A stretch of DNA of 64,000 bases, taken from positions 59,093-123,092 of the forward strand of contig CAZARI010000004.1 of assembly GCA_964487545.1 (NCBI GenBank). The letters run 5' to 3'. The position numbers and the translations under genes were made by a program. Below, piece by piece: positions 9,090 through 18,499 of this stretch (positions are counted from its first letter, which is position 1; every line of letters starts with the position of its first letter). The notes under the pieces are model-generated. The model had not been told where the DNA came from. It was given only the letters and a program-made list of their open reading frames with translations, and ran no database searches. Source of the stretch: SKUL01 sp964487545. Lineage in GTDB: Bacteria; Bacteroidota; Bacteroidia; Flavobacteriales_D; SKUL01.

Positions 9090-9842
9090 TTGACAACCCG
9101 AACTAAAATATACTTTGCCTCTGACTTTCACCTCGGTGCTCCGGATTATGACAGCAGTCTGATTCGCGAAAAAAAAGTGGTGCATTGGTTAGACGAGATC
9201 AAAAGCGATGCGGCCGAAATCTATTTGGTAGGTGATGTCTTTGACTTTTGGTTTGAATATAAAACCGTGGTGCCACGCGGCTTTGTTCGACTACTCGGAA
9301 AAATCGCCGAGCTGACTGATGCAGGCATAAAAGTGCATTTTTTTATTGGCAACCATGATATGTGGGTGTTTGATTACCTACCAAAAGAAACCGGAGTAGA
9401 AGTGCATCTGGAGCCCATTGAGCGCACTTATGGAGACAAGCGCTTTTACATCGGACACGGCGATGGTTTAGGCCCCGGTGACCGCGGTTATAAATTCATT
9501 AAAAAGGTTTTTAGAAACCCGTTTTGTCAGTGGCTTTTTGCACGGCTTCACCCCAATTTAGGCATTGGATTAGCTAACTTCTGGAGTAGAAAAAGTCGTC
9601 AGCACACCGGTTCATCTGACAAAAGATTTTTAGGTGAAGAAAACGAGTGGCTGGCCATCTACAGCAAAGAGTTACTGAAAACCAAGCATTTCGATTATTT
9701 TGTATTTGGTCACCGTCATTTACCCATGCAAATTCAAGTTGGCGAAAACAGCACCTATTTTAATCTGGGCGACTGGATTGATCATTTCACTTATGCGCAA
9801 TTTGATGGCACCACCTTAAGTATGCGCCATTTCCAAGATTAA
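9090..9842 (+). CDS. lpxH: UDP-2,3-diacylglucosamine diphosphatase-like metallophosphoesterase
   Basis: 250 residues. LpxH removes UMP from UDP-2,3-diacylglucosamine to give lipid X in lipid A synthesis. Calcineurin-like metal motifs occur in order: SDFHLGAP (residues about 11-18), GDVFDFWFEY (about 48), GNHDMW (about 88), GHGDGLGPGDRGYK (about 127) and GHRHLP (about 207). No ATG is available upstream: the frame is closed by TAA at 9078, so the start is the TTG at 9090, giving a product with the usual N-terminus. It stands alone between two terminators. Bacteroidota have LpxH-like proteins rather than LpxI, so lipid A synthesis is the favoured role, though general metallophosphatases are related. 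Confidence 0.87.
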   Translation: MTTRTKIYFASDFHLGAPDYDSSLIREKKVVHWLDEIKSDAAEIYLVGDVFDFWFEYKTVVPRGFVRLLGKIAELTDAGIKVHFFIGNHDMWVFDYLPKETGVEVHLEPIERTYGDKRFYIGHGDGLGPGDRGYKFIKKVFRNPFCQWLFARLHPNLGIGLANFWSRKSRQHTGSSDKRFLGEENEWLAIYSKELLKTKHFDYFVFGHRHLPMQIQVGENSTYFNLGDWIDHFTYAQFDGTTLSMRHFQD

Positions 9843-9905
9843 GTTACCTTGTTGCCTCACGCTCCTAAACTATTTACACACTTCTTTCATTAGAAATTAT
9901 GCAAA

Positions 9906-9938
9906 CAAAAAGCCTCACCGAAATGGAGAGGCTTTTTG
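9906..9938. terminator. Bidirectional intrinsic terminator
   Basis: The stem AAAAAGCCTC(A)CC / GG(A)GAGGCTTTTT with an AT-rich loop sits between two convergent genes (lpxH on plus, the Asp-box protein on minus) and has T-rich tails on both strands. Confidence 0.87.
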
Positions 9939-9971
9939 TTTTAAAAACTATTGTAGTCTTTACAATCAGTC

Positions 9972-12900
9972 TTATTTGGTTACAATAAAGCGACCACTCT
10001 TCATTTCACCACCTGCTTCCAAAACCAGAATATATGTTCCGGCAGACATGCGGTTCACATCAAATCTAATCTGATGATCTCCCTTTGTCATAAGGTCGCG
10101 GTTGATAGATTCAACCATTTGTCCGTGGATGTTAAAGATGCTGATTTTTATATTTTCCTGCCTGTTCAGTTTAAAATCTACCCAGCCATAGGTGTTTACA
10201 GGGTTCGGGTAGATTGTCATGTTGGTGAACAGATCAGGGTTAGTTACGTCCGTTAGATCTTCCACACCGGTGTTTTGTTCGAAGTATGAGGTATTATTAA
10301 AAATTCCTCGCCCGTGTGTACCTGCATAGATAATTCCGGAATTGGTCACTTCCCAAGCATCGCGATATTGCTGACGAAGGTCAACCACTGGAACGCGATC
10401 CATCAACCCACCGTTTTCTTCGGCCCACGTATTTCCACCATCAACTGTCCGGAAAATTCCAACTTCGGTTCCGATAACGATATGATCTGGATTGGCTTTA
10501 GAAATCACACAAGTATATACCGGCATTCTGTTAAGAGGCTCTTCGATATTCCAGATGCTGGAAAAGCTATTGTTCGAAGTTGTACTCGCCGCGTTCATTG
10601 ACCTTAGTACCTTGTCGGTAGTACCAAACTGTTGACGGGTTACCACCACCATTTCAGAAGCTGGTTCGGCGTCAGGCCCACCTGTACCTTGTGAATAGTC
10701 TACAGCGATATCACTAATCGGTGCTCCGCTATTAATCAATGTAGTGGTCTGTAAATTACCAATATCTTGGGCATGATACACTTGATTGAAGCCTGATATC
10801 CTCAGTAATCGTCCAGATGCTGTTCCGATATACAAATGATCGCGATCTGGAGACCACTCGAGAGTGTTGATCATATCGGTGATGTTGGAGCCCACATTCC
10901 AGTATTCCGGTTCAATGGATGTATTCAAAGCATCTCGGGTTACCCAGACTCCTTGTCCAAGTCCCAGACCGACGGCAAATAAGGACTGCACGCGATCTAT
11001 CAACAGCAATGAATCTGAGAAACCGTACAGTGTATCGAATTCGACAATCAAGTCAGTTCCGGTTTCGGTAATATAGGTGTAGGTGGTATCGTATGAATAA
11101 ATGGCTTCATAATCAATAACCGTATCAGTTACCACACAAATGAGTGTATCCTGATAGTGAAGAATTGTATCGATATGGATGCAAAATTCAACTCCAATGA
11201 AAATCGTACACGAATCAACATAAGTAGTATCCAGTGCGAGGCTAAAGGTGTCGCAATCCTGAAGGTAAGTGGTATCTGAAGCTACCAGTACCGAATCAAT
11301 TATAACATCCATAATCGTCTCTACGGTGTCAATTACGGTAACCTCTGTAGAATCTGGAATAAGCTTTTGTTGATAGTAGTACATGTTTTGCTCGAGCTGT
11401 GTCCAAAACTCGCGTTGATCGGCTACTGAGTTGTGTTGAACCCAATGGCCAGCGGGAATATACCCTAAAGTAATATCGCCATTATCCCACTCTAGGTATT
11501 GTTCGTTAAACGCATCCGCCTCGATATCTACGCCCCACATGGTTCCACGGGTGGAGTATGGGTCATCCTCGGTTTCAACCAATCGAATATTCGTTGTAAA
11601 GTCGCCAGAAGATCCGATTGGAGAAATATTCTCACCGAAGGCTCCACCCAGTGAGCGCTGGACACTTCCAAATTGGCTACTACCAAATACCAGTGTGGGG
11701 CGAATAAATGATATATCACAATCAAATCCGTCACCACCAAATTGTTCAATTCCCTGATTTGGTGACACACCCTCTTGATTCATGTAAATGGTTCCGTTAT
11801 CCTGGGTTCCACCAATTGTACGGTCGTCATTAGAATGTGCAATCCCATAAAACTGGGTTGTTACAAATCCTTGGTTTACAGGGAAAAATGTTGGAGCGGA
11901 AGATGTGGCCATATCATTAGACCGGAAGAAACCGCCATCCGTGGCCGCATAGAAATTATTCTGCGAATCCCATACAAAGAAGTGAATATCGGGGTGTACC
12001 GCGAACGGATTAGCTGTGTAGTTAGTAGAATACAAGCTTCGCTGCTCCCAGTTGGCCAAAGCCGGGGTATCTCCAGAAATGGTGTGACTGTATATAACCA
12101 GTCCACCGAGGAAGATCTGCTTAGGGTTAAGTGGATTAACGCCAATTGCACAGTCCCATTCACCTTGCCCGCCAACGCCACCAAAAGGTTGAAATGGCGT
12201 TTGTGGGTTTTGACTAACGTCTTGTGCAATACGGTGCCACGAGTTGCCTTTATCAAAAGACGCGATCACGGCCCTGAGACTGTTGTCGTTATTAACGCAA
12301 ACAGCATAGAGGTAGTTAGGGTCTGACGGTGAAATAGCGAATTCGATTCTTCGGTTTCCACCCAAGCCAAGCGGGTTCATTTCTCCGTTGCCCAGTGTTG
12401 TACCATTAAAATTGCTGAATGATTCACCGCCATCGGTTGAGATATAACCCTGACTACCGATTGATGCCAGAATAACCTGACCATCGTGAGAAATGTGAAC
12501 ATCTTCGCAAGCCTGAAAAGATTGTGGGATACCGCTAGGTCGTGGTTCCAGCTCATCGCTACCATGATAGTAAGCGTTCAGACCCCGGTTGTGTGCAATC
12601 CACATCTTTTCTGGATCTGTTGGGTCAACAACAACAGCATCTACAGTCAACCAATCAGAAGACGTGGTAAATAAGGTCGGTGTAAAAACATTTTCCCAGT
12701 TCTGTCCAGATGGGTCGGTAGATCTCCACAATCCACCTCCTGGAAATCCGGCCGTTCCACCACCGCCCCATGGAAAGTATTCGTGCTGAGAACCTGTTCC
12801 GACATAAAAGATACCACTACCGGTACGGGCAATGGAAGCGATGATCATGTGCTGATAGAAATCCTCATGTTTATTGAACGACTCTACGGGCTCCCAGGTA

Positions 12901-13310
12901 TTACCGGCATTTTTTGTTTCCCAAAGACCTCCTGAAACCGCACCGCCAATGAGGTGGTTATCATCGTTGGGGTTGATCCACAATGCCCGGGTACGGCCGC
13001 CGATATTGTCAGGGCCGAGCGTGTTCCACTCCATATCATTTGCACGACTGTTTTTGGTAGCGTGTCTTTTCAAAGCCCGACGGGTGCTCAAAACATCCTC
13101 GTACTCAATTTGGCCGGTGAAATAATTTTTCTTCATTTCCCACTGAACCTCCAAGGCTCCTTGTGCTCCAAAACCAGGCTGAGAATGTGCTTTCGCACTT
13201 CGCGGCTTATATATGGCCACGTGATCTGTGTCCCCAAATGGGTTCCACAATGAAAAGATGAGCGCAAATGCAGTGACCCCACCTGTTGTGAAAAGTAACA
13301 GTTTCTTCAT
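9972..13310 (-). CDS. Large secreted Asp-box (sortilin/BNR-like) protein with T9SS type A C-terminal domain
   Basis: 1112 residues from the ATG at 13310, which gives the signal peptide MKKLLLFTTGGVTAFALIFSLW; the frame extends eight codons further but without a better signal. The body has repeated Asp-box turns (TKNAGNTWEPV, SFDKGNSWHRI, TVDGGNTWAEE), the signature of sortilin/BNR beta-propellers. Residues about 650-770 are an Asp/Thr-rich insertion (many DT and DTTY units) between propeller parts. The last 85 residues form a T9SS type A sorting domain: TIYPNPVN, a KISIFNIHGQMV strand and GTYILVLE followed by a terminal FIVTK. It should be exported by Sec, cross the outer membrane through T9SS and be released or anchored after cleavage. 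No catalytic motif is evident; binding or hydrolytic function is unknown. Confidence 0.88.
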   Translation of the reverse strand: MKKLLLFTTGGVTAFALIFSLWNPFGDTDHVAIYKPRSAKAHSQPGFGAQGALEVQWEMKKNYFTGQIEYEDVLSTRRALKRHATKNSRANDMEWNTLGPDNIGGRTRALWINPNDDNHLIGGAVSGGLWETKNAGNTWEPVESFNKHEDFYQHMIIASIARTGSGIFYVGTGSQHEYFPWGGGGTAGFPGGGLWRSTDPSGQNWENVFTPTLFTTSSDWLTVDAVVVDPTDPEKMWIAHNRGLNAYYHGSDELEPRPSGIPQSFQACEDVHISHDGQVILASIGSQGYISTDGGESFSNFNGTTLGNGEMNPLGLGGNRRIEFAISPSDPNYLYAVCVNNDNSLRAVIASFDKGNSWHRIAQDVSQNPQTPFQPFGGVGGQGEWDCAIGVNPLNPKQIFLGGLVIYSHTISGDTPALANWEQRSLYSTNYTANPFAVHPDIHFFVWDSQNNFYAATDGGFFRSNDMATSSAPTFFPVNQGFVTTQFYGIAHSNDDRTIGGTQDNGTIYMNQEGVSPNQGIEQFGGDGFDCDISFIRPTLVFGSSQFGSVQRSLGGAFGENISPIGSSGDFTTNIRLVETEDDPYSTRGTMWGVDIEADAFNEQYLEWDNGDITLGYIPAGHWVQHNSVADQREFWTQLEQNMYYYQQKLIPDSTEVTVIDTVETIMDVIIDSVLVASDTTYLQDCDTFSLALDTTYVDSCTIFIGVEFCIHIDTILHYQDTLICVVTDTVIDYEAIYSYDTTYTYITETGTDLIVEFDTLYGFSDSLLLIDRVQSLFAVGLGLGQGVWVTRDALNTSIEPEYWNVGSNITDMINTLEWSPDRDHLYIGTASGRLLRISGFNQVYHAQDIGNLQTTTLINSGAPISDIAVDYSQGTGGPDAEPASEMVVVTRQQFGTTDKVLRSMNAASTTSNNSFSSIWNIEEPLNRMPVYTCVISKANPDHIVIGTEVGIFRTVDGGNTWAEENGGLMDRVPVVDLRQQYRDAWEVTNSGIIYAGTHGRGIFNNTSYFEQNTGVEDLTDVTNPDLFTNMTIYPNPVNTYGWVDFKLNRQENIKISIFNIHGQMVESINRDLMTKGDHQIRFDVNRMSAGTYILVLEAGGEMKSGRFIVTK

Positions 13311-13411
13311 TTTAATTTGATTTCTATTTCGCAACTATTTGTTATTCAGATTATTTAAGGAGAATTCATGTGTTATCACAAACCACCTGTCTAAATCAAG
13401 CCCTGAAATTA

Positions 13412-13419
13412 CAAATTTA
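13412..13419 (-). promoter_or_regulatory. Candidate -7 box for the Asp-box protein
   Basis: On the minus strand this reads TAAATTTG, an exact match to the Bacteroidota -7 consensus TAnnTTTG, about 100 bases before the start codon. No good TTTG -33 element is seen at the right spacing, so the call is tentative. The rest of the 13335-13479 gap shows nothing else I can name. Confidence 0.3.
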
Positions 13420-13479
13420 AAACAGGATAGATTGTGCAGGCAGCATACAAAGTGCGTATTTTTTTCGCACTTCTTAGAT

Positions 13480-14349
13480 TCAGAAAAGGTGCTTTTCGGC
13501 ATGATAGGATGATCGAACCAATGGCCCGCTTTCTACAAACCTGAATCCCAGTGCTAAACCATACGCTTTATACTCCTCAAACCTTGCAGGAGTAACAAAC
13601 TCTTTTACAGGCAAATGACTCTTTGTTGGCTGCAAGTATTGCCCCAGAGTTATGATGTCCACGCCAACGCTTCTCAGATCATCCATTGTTTCCAGAATTT
13701 CTTTATGCGTTTCTCCTAATCCTAACATGATCCCCGACTTGGTTTTCATACCTCCTTTTTTGAGTCGGAACAAAACTTCCAAACTTCGGTCGTACTTAGC
13801 CTGAATACGCACTGCACGAGTCATCCTTCGCACGGTTTCCAGATTATGAGATACGATTTCCGGCGCGACATCGATAATGCGTTGAAGATTTTCCCATTTA
13901 CCAGCAAAGTCAGGTATGAGCGTTTCGAGTGTGGTGCCTGGCGATATTTCTCTTATTTTATCTACCGTTTCAGTCCAAATAACTGATCCACCATCGGTCA
14001 AATCGTCGCGATCGACGGAAGTAATCACAGCGTGTTTCACTTTCATCAGTTTAACCGACTTGGCCACACGCAGCGGTTCAAAACGATCAACAGTTTCTGG
14101 CTTGCCGGTTGCTACCGCGCAGAACCCGCATGAACGGGTGCAAATATTTCCAAGAATCATGAAAGTAGCCGTACCAGCACCCCAGCATTCGCCCATATTG
14201 GGACAGTTTCCGCTCTCACAAATGGTATGAAGCTTATGCTCTGAAACAATTTGCCGAACTTCCTTGTATGCTTGTCCGGTTGGCAACTTAACCCGCAGCC
14301 ACGATGGCTTTCTGCTCAATACTTCTTCTTCTCCTGTTACCGATGTCAT
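13480..14349 (-). CDS. lipA: Lipoyl synthase
   Basis: 289 residues. LipA is a radical SAM enzyme that inserts two sulfurs into protein-bound octanoyl groups to make lipoate. The auxiliary cluster motif CESGNCPNMGEC and the radical SAM motif CTRSCGFC (CxxxCxxC) are both present, and the C-terminus carries the RSSYHAEK motif whose serine ligates the auxiliary cluster. Length matches the family. It overlaps the end of the upstream envelope protein by four bases (ATGA), an odd pairing for a lipoate enzyme. lipB is not in the window. Confidence 0.97.
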   Translation of the reverse strand: MTSVTGEEEVLSRKPSWLRVKLPTGQAYKEVRQIVSEHKLHTICESGNCPNMGECWGAGTATFMILGNICTRSCGFCAVATGKPETVDRFEPLRVAKSVKLMKVKHAVITSVDRDDLTDGGSVIWTETVDKIREISPGTTLETLIPDFAGKWENLQRIIDVAPEIVSHNLETVRRMTRAVRIQAKYDRSLEVLFRLKKGGMKTKSGIMLGLGETHKEILETMDDLRSVGVDIITLGQYLQPTKSHLPVKEFVTPARFEEYKAYGLALGFRFVESGPLVRSSYHAEKHLF

Positions 14350-15110
14350 TTGGTCTTGTTGTATTTTTTTCCAAAAAGGAAGTTTAGATAAAAATTGAGA
14401 AAAAATTGTCGATTCTCAGAGCCCTCCAGCGCCATAATAGGGATTTTCTGGGCATAGCCGTCAAATGCCACCCCACCTTCGAGTGCCATAATACTGGTTT
14501 TTTTGCTCGCAAACTCGAACATTAGGCCGAAGCGACCGTGAACACCTGGGTAGATTCTCAACTCATCCCAGCCCTTAAACCCTGATGCCCTACCATAAAT
14601 ATCATCGTGGTAATGCTTGTCTACATCATATCGTTCCACATTAATCACCCGTGAGCCCGGCATCTGACCTTCGCGGATGATTTCAAGATAAACAGGCTTG
14701 GCCAGTCCAAGTGAGGGACCGATCGACCAGGTGTAACTCACCTCGACACCATTTTTGCGCAATTTATCGTTCAGCACTTTTTTATATCCCCACGATGGGC
14801 GGACCGCGAATAAGGAATATTGCTTGCCGTAAAAGTATCCGCGGGCATCTTCATAATAAGGATTAAAACTCTTAACCTGCTTATGACTGTTGATTCCGAC
14901 AATTTCCAGTTTCAGGGCTCGCGCCTTAAAAGCGGTTCTATTCTTCAACGTTGAAAAATTGAGCCCCCAGCCCGAAGTATGAATATTGACCCCACCAAAC
15001 CATTGATGTTGATATACCACCATGGTTTCATCAAAAATCGTTTCCTGAGCACGTATTTGCAGCGAAAGCAATGTGATAAACACAAGTAATATGAATACTT
15101 TTACCTTCAT
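14346..15110 (-). CDS. Putative outer membrane beta-barrel protein
   Basis: 254 residues with an N-terminal signal peptide (MKVKVFILLVFITLLSLQIRAQ). The mature part has regularly spaced aromatic/Gly strands (WFGGVNIHTSGWGLNF, SWGYKKVL, VSYTWSIGPSLGLAKP, GRFGLMFEFA) and a strand-like end NRQFFLNFYLNFLFG before a short basic tail, as in small outer membrane barrels. I do not recognise a named family. It is translationally coupled to lipA, which follows. An exact TAACTTTG box lies ten bases upstream of its start on the minus strand, so this gene probably begins the transcript. Confidence 0.7.
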   Translation of the reverse strand: MKVKVFILLVFITLLSLQIRAQETIFDETMVVYQHQWFGGVNIHTSGWGLNFSTLKNRTAFKARALKLEIVGINSHKQVKSFNPYYEDARGYFYGKQYSLFAVRPSWGYKKVLNDKLRKNGVEVSYTWSIGPSLGLAKPVYLEIIREGQMPGSRVINVERYDVDKHYHDDIYGRASGFKGWDELRIYPGVHGRFGLMFEFASKKTSIMALEGGVAFDGYAQKIPIMALEGSENRQFFLNFYLNFLFGKKYNKTK

Positions 15111-15120
15111 GTATATCCAA

Positions 15121-15128
15121 CAAAGTTA
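15121..15128 (-). promoter_or_regulatory. Candidate -7 box for the envelope protein-lipA pair
   Basis: Minus-strand TAACTTTG matches TAnnTTTG exactly, 10 bases before the start at 15110. The -33 position shows only a weak TGTG. Confidence 0.4.
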
Positions 15129-15163
15129 TACATTAAAGGTCTAAATCACACACACGTTTCAAT

Positions 15164-15574
15164 ATGACGACAGCTACGATAGTCTATCAGGGAAATCTCA
15201 GAAATGAATTAACGCATAGCGAAAGCAATGTGAGAATGGTAACCGATGCGCCGAAAGACAACAATGGAAATGGCGCTTCGTTCTCTCCTACCGACCTGAC
15301 AGCCGTATCGCTCGGCGCGTGTATGCTGACAATAATGGGAATCAACGCGTCGGCCAAAGGGTTTGAATTTGTGGAAGCAACAGCCAGCATTTTAAAGGAA
15401 ATGACCTCTAGTCCGCGAAGAATTGGCAGAATAGAGGTCAAACTAAAAATAAAGGATGAAAGTTATTCGAAGCGAGAAAAGGCCATTCTCGAATCGTCTG
15501 CGCTATACTGCCCGGTTGCACTGAGCCTGCATCCTGATATCGAGCAGAAGGTATATTTCGAATATTACCAATAA
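15164..15574 (+). CDS. OsmC-family peroxiredoxin-like protein
   Basis: 136 residues. The family reduces organic hydroperoxides with two cysteines. Both conserved cysteines are visible: one in LGACMLTIMGI (about residue 53) and one in YCPVALSLHPDI (about residue 113). The alternating strands and long helix fit the OsmC/YhfA fold. The length suits the short YhfA-like branch rather than Ohr. It stands alone between divergent and convergent neighbours; it could equally have a non-peroxidase role, as several short OsmC homologues do. Confidence 0.9.
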   Translation: MTTATIVYQGNLRNELTHSESNVRMVTDAPKDNNGNGASFSPTDLTAVSLGACMLTIMGINASAKGFEFVEATASILKEMTSSPRRIGRIEVKLKIKDESYSKREKAILESSALYCPVALSLHPDIEQKVYFEYYQ

Positions 15575-15664
15575 AAGAAGAAGCGACCACACCTCGCATA
15601 CATGGCTATTGGCAGACCGAATTTCGTATCATTGGTTAATTTCGATCAACACCGAAATAGATGC

Positions 15665-15796
15665 TTAGCAATTCTCGGCAGGCTGATGATATTCAATGCT
15701 GCTGTATGCTGCACACGCTTTCTTTTGTGTGCTGCACGAAGCCATTAAACCACCTGCAAGAAGAAATACAACAACTATAGAATGGAATCGTTTCAT
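15665..15796 (-). CDS. Small lipoprotein, 43 residues
   Basis: The ATG at 15796 gives MKRFHSIVVVFLLAGGLMASC, a complete lipoprotein signal with lipobox ending in Cys21, followed by only 22 residues including STQKKACAAYSS and a C-terminal Cys. The frame stays open 47 codons upstream but that part has no signal character. Tiny lipoproteins of this type are common in Bacteroidota and usually unannotated. Function unknown. No hairpin with a T run is visible after it (15575-15664). Confidence 0.6.
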   Translation of the reverse strand: MKRFHSIVVVFLLAGGLMASCSTQKKACAAYSSIEYHQPAENC

Positions 15797-15950
15797 TGAT
15801 AATTTATTTTGAAGATCTGTAAAAATAGGAATATGTTGCAAACTAATAGATTTTGCTTTTCGTTTCTCGTTACTATCGAAATTCTTATTCACAATTCTGA
15901 TTTTTGAATGTTCACTTGGCTTATTATAACGGGACACTTCCAGAAAGGTT

Positions 15951-17720
15951 ATGATTATTTCATCAATTTTTGTTCCACGAAAACCTATCAGGCAGGCTAA
16001 ACCCCTACTCGTTTGCTTTGCAACACTTTGTCTATGGTGGCTGAGTCCGCAAATTCAGGCGCAAAAGCAGTACTCGGTTCAGGTGGTTGATGTGCAGAAT
16101 AAACTGCCCGCAGATGTGGTGAGAAAGGAACAATTTAGCAGCTACAGACACCGCTATTTATGGTTGCAGGAAATGCAGCTCGAAATGTTCCGGCGGGGCT
16201 ATCTCTCTTTCTCTGTGGATCGGATTGTAGAAAGCGGCTACCACTGGAATGTCTATATCTATACTGGTGACATCTTTTCATGGGCCAAATTAAGCCGCGG
16301 GAATCTGGATGAGGAAACCCTTGGTAGCATTCGCTTTCGTGATAAAATATTTTACGAACGCTCGTTTAATCCCAATCAGGTGTCTGAGCTATTCGAGAGC
16401 ATTCTAACCTATTGCGAAAACAACGGGCACCCTTTTGCCACCGTTCATCTCGATAGTACACACCTTGAGGAAAATCGACTCAGTGCCAGCATTCGGCTCA
16501 ACAAAAACCAACTGATACAATTGGACAGTGTCGTGGTGCGAGGAAGCACCAAAACGCACCCCAATTACTTTCAAAATTATCTGGAATTAAAACCCAACAT
16601 GCGCTACAATGAGCGCACCATCACTGCCGTCGACGGTTTGCTGGAGGATCTTGCTTTTGTCGATATTATTCGTCCGACCGAAGTCATATTTTCGGAGAAA
16701 AACACCAAAGTTGTTCTTTATCTTAATGAACGAAAAGCCAGTCGATTTGACGGCATACTCGGTATTCAACCCGATGAATTCACCGGTAAAATCGGAATAA
16801 CAGGGGACGTCAAACTTGAGCTTCAAAACGCGTTTAATCGCGGAGAAACCATTTCGCTGAACTGGCGCCGGTTGCAAACAGCCACCCAGGACATTAACGT
16901 TCAGTTTAAATACCCATACCTGCTCAACTCGCCGATCGGAGCCGACCTCGGATTTTCATTGTATCGACGCGACACTTCCTTTGTTCAAATAAGTGCACAA
17001 ATTGGAGCAGCCTATCAGTTTTCGGGTCGAAGTCATGTCAAGGTATTTTATGAGCCACGGCAATCGAATGTGATATCGAAGGTAATTGCTCCGAGCCAGG
17101 GAATGGCTAACTCACAATCCAATTTATTCGGCCTTGAAGTCCAAACTTCACGGCTCAATTACCGCATCAACCCAACCCGCGGCCATGAGCTGACTTTGAG
17201 TGGAGCGGCCGGAAGCCGTTCGATACGCAAAAACCCAGAGTTGGATGAAGTATTTTACGAAGACATACCGCTAAAGTCCACACAGTGGAACAGCACGCTG
17301 CTGGCACGGATATTTACCTTAATCACACCACGCAATACGGTGATGTTGGGCGTAAAAGGTGCCATTACCCAAAATCCAAACATGTTTAGAAACGAGGTGT
17401 TTCGCATCGGGGGCATGAGTACTATCCGCGGATTCGACGAAGAATCGATTTTTGCCTCAGCCTATGGAATTTTCACCGCTGAATATCGTTTTCTACTCGA
17501 AAGGAATTCCTATTTGTTTGCCTTTTTTGACGGCGGCTGGTATGAGCTGAACGTGACCGACGGTTATCTTCGCGACACCCCGCTTGGCTTTGGACTGGGG
17601 ATAACTTTCGAAACCAGGGCGGGAATGTTCTCACTCACCTATGCCCTCGGAAAGCAGTTCGACAATCCGATATTACTACGGAACGGTAAAATTCATTTCG
17701 GCTTCGTCAGTTTTTTCTGA
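15951..17720 (+). CDS. Omp85/BamA-TamA-like outer membrane protein
   Basis: 589 residues. A signal peptide (hydrophobic CFATLCLWWLSPQIQAQ, about residues 22-38) is followed by a POTRA-like region (about 40-260; ENNGHPFATVHLDS is a typical POTRA pattern) and a C-terminal beta-barrel (about 270-589). The barrel has GEVFRIGG-like FRIGGMSTIRGFDEESI (about 480), matching the conserved substrate-lid region RGF of Omp85 proteins, and a final strand ending HFGFVSFF. It is shorter than BamA, with fewer POTRA units, so it resembles TamA-like or accessory Omp85 proteins of Bacteroidota. It probably helps insert outer membrane proteins or exports a substrate not visible here. Confidence 0.8.
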   Translation: MIISSIFVPRKPIRQAKPLLVCFATLCLWWLSPQIQAQKQYSVQVVDVQNKLPADVVRKEQFSSYRHRYLWLQEMQLEMFRRGYLSFSVDRIVESGYHWNVYIYTGDIFSWAKLSRGNLDEETLGSIRFRDKIFYERSFNPNQVSELFESILTYCENNGHPFATVHLDSTHLEENRLSASIRLNKNQLIQLDSVVVRGSTKTHPNYFQNYLELKPNMRYNERTITAVDGLLEDLAFVDIIRPTEVIFSEKNTKVVLYLNERKASRFDGILGIQPDEFTGKIGITGDVKLELQNAFNRGETISLNWRRLQTATQDINVQFKYPYLLNSPIGADLGFSLYRRDTSFVQISAQIGAAYQFSGRSHVKVFYEPRQSNVISKVIAPSQGMANSQSNLFGLEVQTSRLNYRINPTRGHELTLSGAAGSRSIRKNPELDEVFYEDIPLKSTQWNSTLLARIFTLITPRNTVMLGVKGAITQNPNMFRNEVFRIGGMSTIRGFDEESIFASAYGIFTAEYRFLLERNSYLFAFFDGGWYELNVTDGYLRDTPLGFGLGITFETRAGMFSLTYALGKQFDNPILLRNGKIHFGFVSFF

Positions 17721-17742
17721 ATCTAACTTCTATTTTTACCCT

Positions 17743-18366
17743 ATGATCGTCCGGTTCACAATACTTATGTTTTTGCTTCTTTCGGCAGGCACCGTCAAAT
17801 CGAACGATCCTGCACGCAAAAACTCGGCGATGATCGAATTTTTAACAGAGTATCTACATATTAAATATCAGCAACATCAATTCGATGAGTTTCTGTACGT
17901 CGCCGTAAAACAGCAAAAAATGTACTTCATCCGCGACAAAAAGGTGGCCGAAGAATTTCAGGTTTCTACTGCTAAAAATGGAATTGGCAGCGAATGGGGC
18001 AGCAACTGCACTCCCACCGGTCTGCATCTTATTCGCGAAAAGGTAGGTGGTGATGTGCCATCAGGAGGGGTTATTAAAGAAAAAGTATATACCGGCAGAG
18101 TGACCGACATTATTAAAGAACCCGTATCGACAGGATCAGACGAAATCACCACTCGGCTGCTTCATTTGAGTGGATTAGAGCCTGGTATCAACCAAAACGA
18201 AAAAAGAGATTCCTACCTGCGGGGCATTATGATACACGGCACTCCTGAAGAAGGATTAATTGGAAAGCCGGCATCTCACGGTTGTGTGCGGATGAAAAAT
18301 GACGACATCATGCGGCTCTTTTCTCAAATTAAAACCGGAACCTTAGTCGTTATTCTGAACAACTAA
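17743..18366 (+). CDS. L,D-transpeptidase (YkuD domain)
   Basis: 207 residues from ATG 17743, 22 bases after the Omp85-like stop; this start gives the signal peptide MIVRFTILMFLLLSAGTVKS, while an in-frame extension upstream lies inside the preceding gene. The YkuD catalytic motif is complete: His165 in IMIHGTPEE, then His179 and the nucleophile Cys181 in SHGCVRM. Such enzymes make 3-3 peptidoglycan cross-links or attach proteins to peptidoglycan in the periplasm. The substrate-entry region PTGLHLIREKVGG is typical. Probably co-transcribed with the Omp85-like gene. Confidence 0.92.
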   Translation: MIVRFTILMFLLLSAGTVKSNDPARKNSAMIEFLTEYLHIKYQQHQFDEFLYVAVKQQKMYFIRDKKVAEEFQVSTAKNGIGSEWGSNCTPTGLHLIREKVGGDVPSGGVIKEKVYTGRVTDIIKEPVSTGSDEITTRLLHLSGLEPGINQNEKRDSYLRGIMIHGTPEEGLIGKPASHGCVRMKNDDIMRLFSQIKTGTLVVILNN

Positions 18367-18374
18367 GCCATTTT

Positions 18375-18382
18375 TAACTTTG
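18375..18382 (+). promoter_or_regulatory. Candidate -7 box upstream of the GWxTD gene
   Basis: TAACTTTG fits TAnnTTTG exactly but lies about 118 bases before the ATG and lacks a clear -33 element. A second, weaker box (TAAACTTG at 18450-18457 with TTTG at 18429-18432) is nearer the gene. Confidence 0.3.
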
Positions 18383-18499
18383 AATAGATAAAGGCCTATA
18401 ACAAGGAATTTGCCACGAGATTGCGCAATTTGCTCTCGGCAATTATCGTTAAACTTGCAGCATATCTGAGTCCGGTTGAAGTAAGTCACTAGTAGCACC

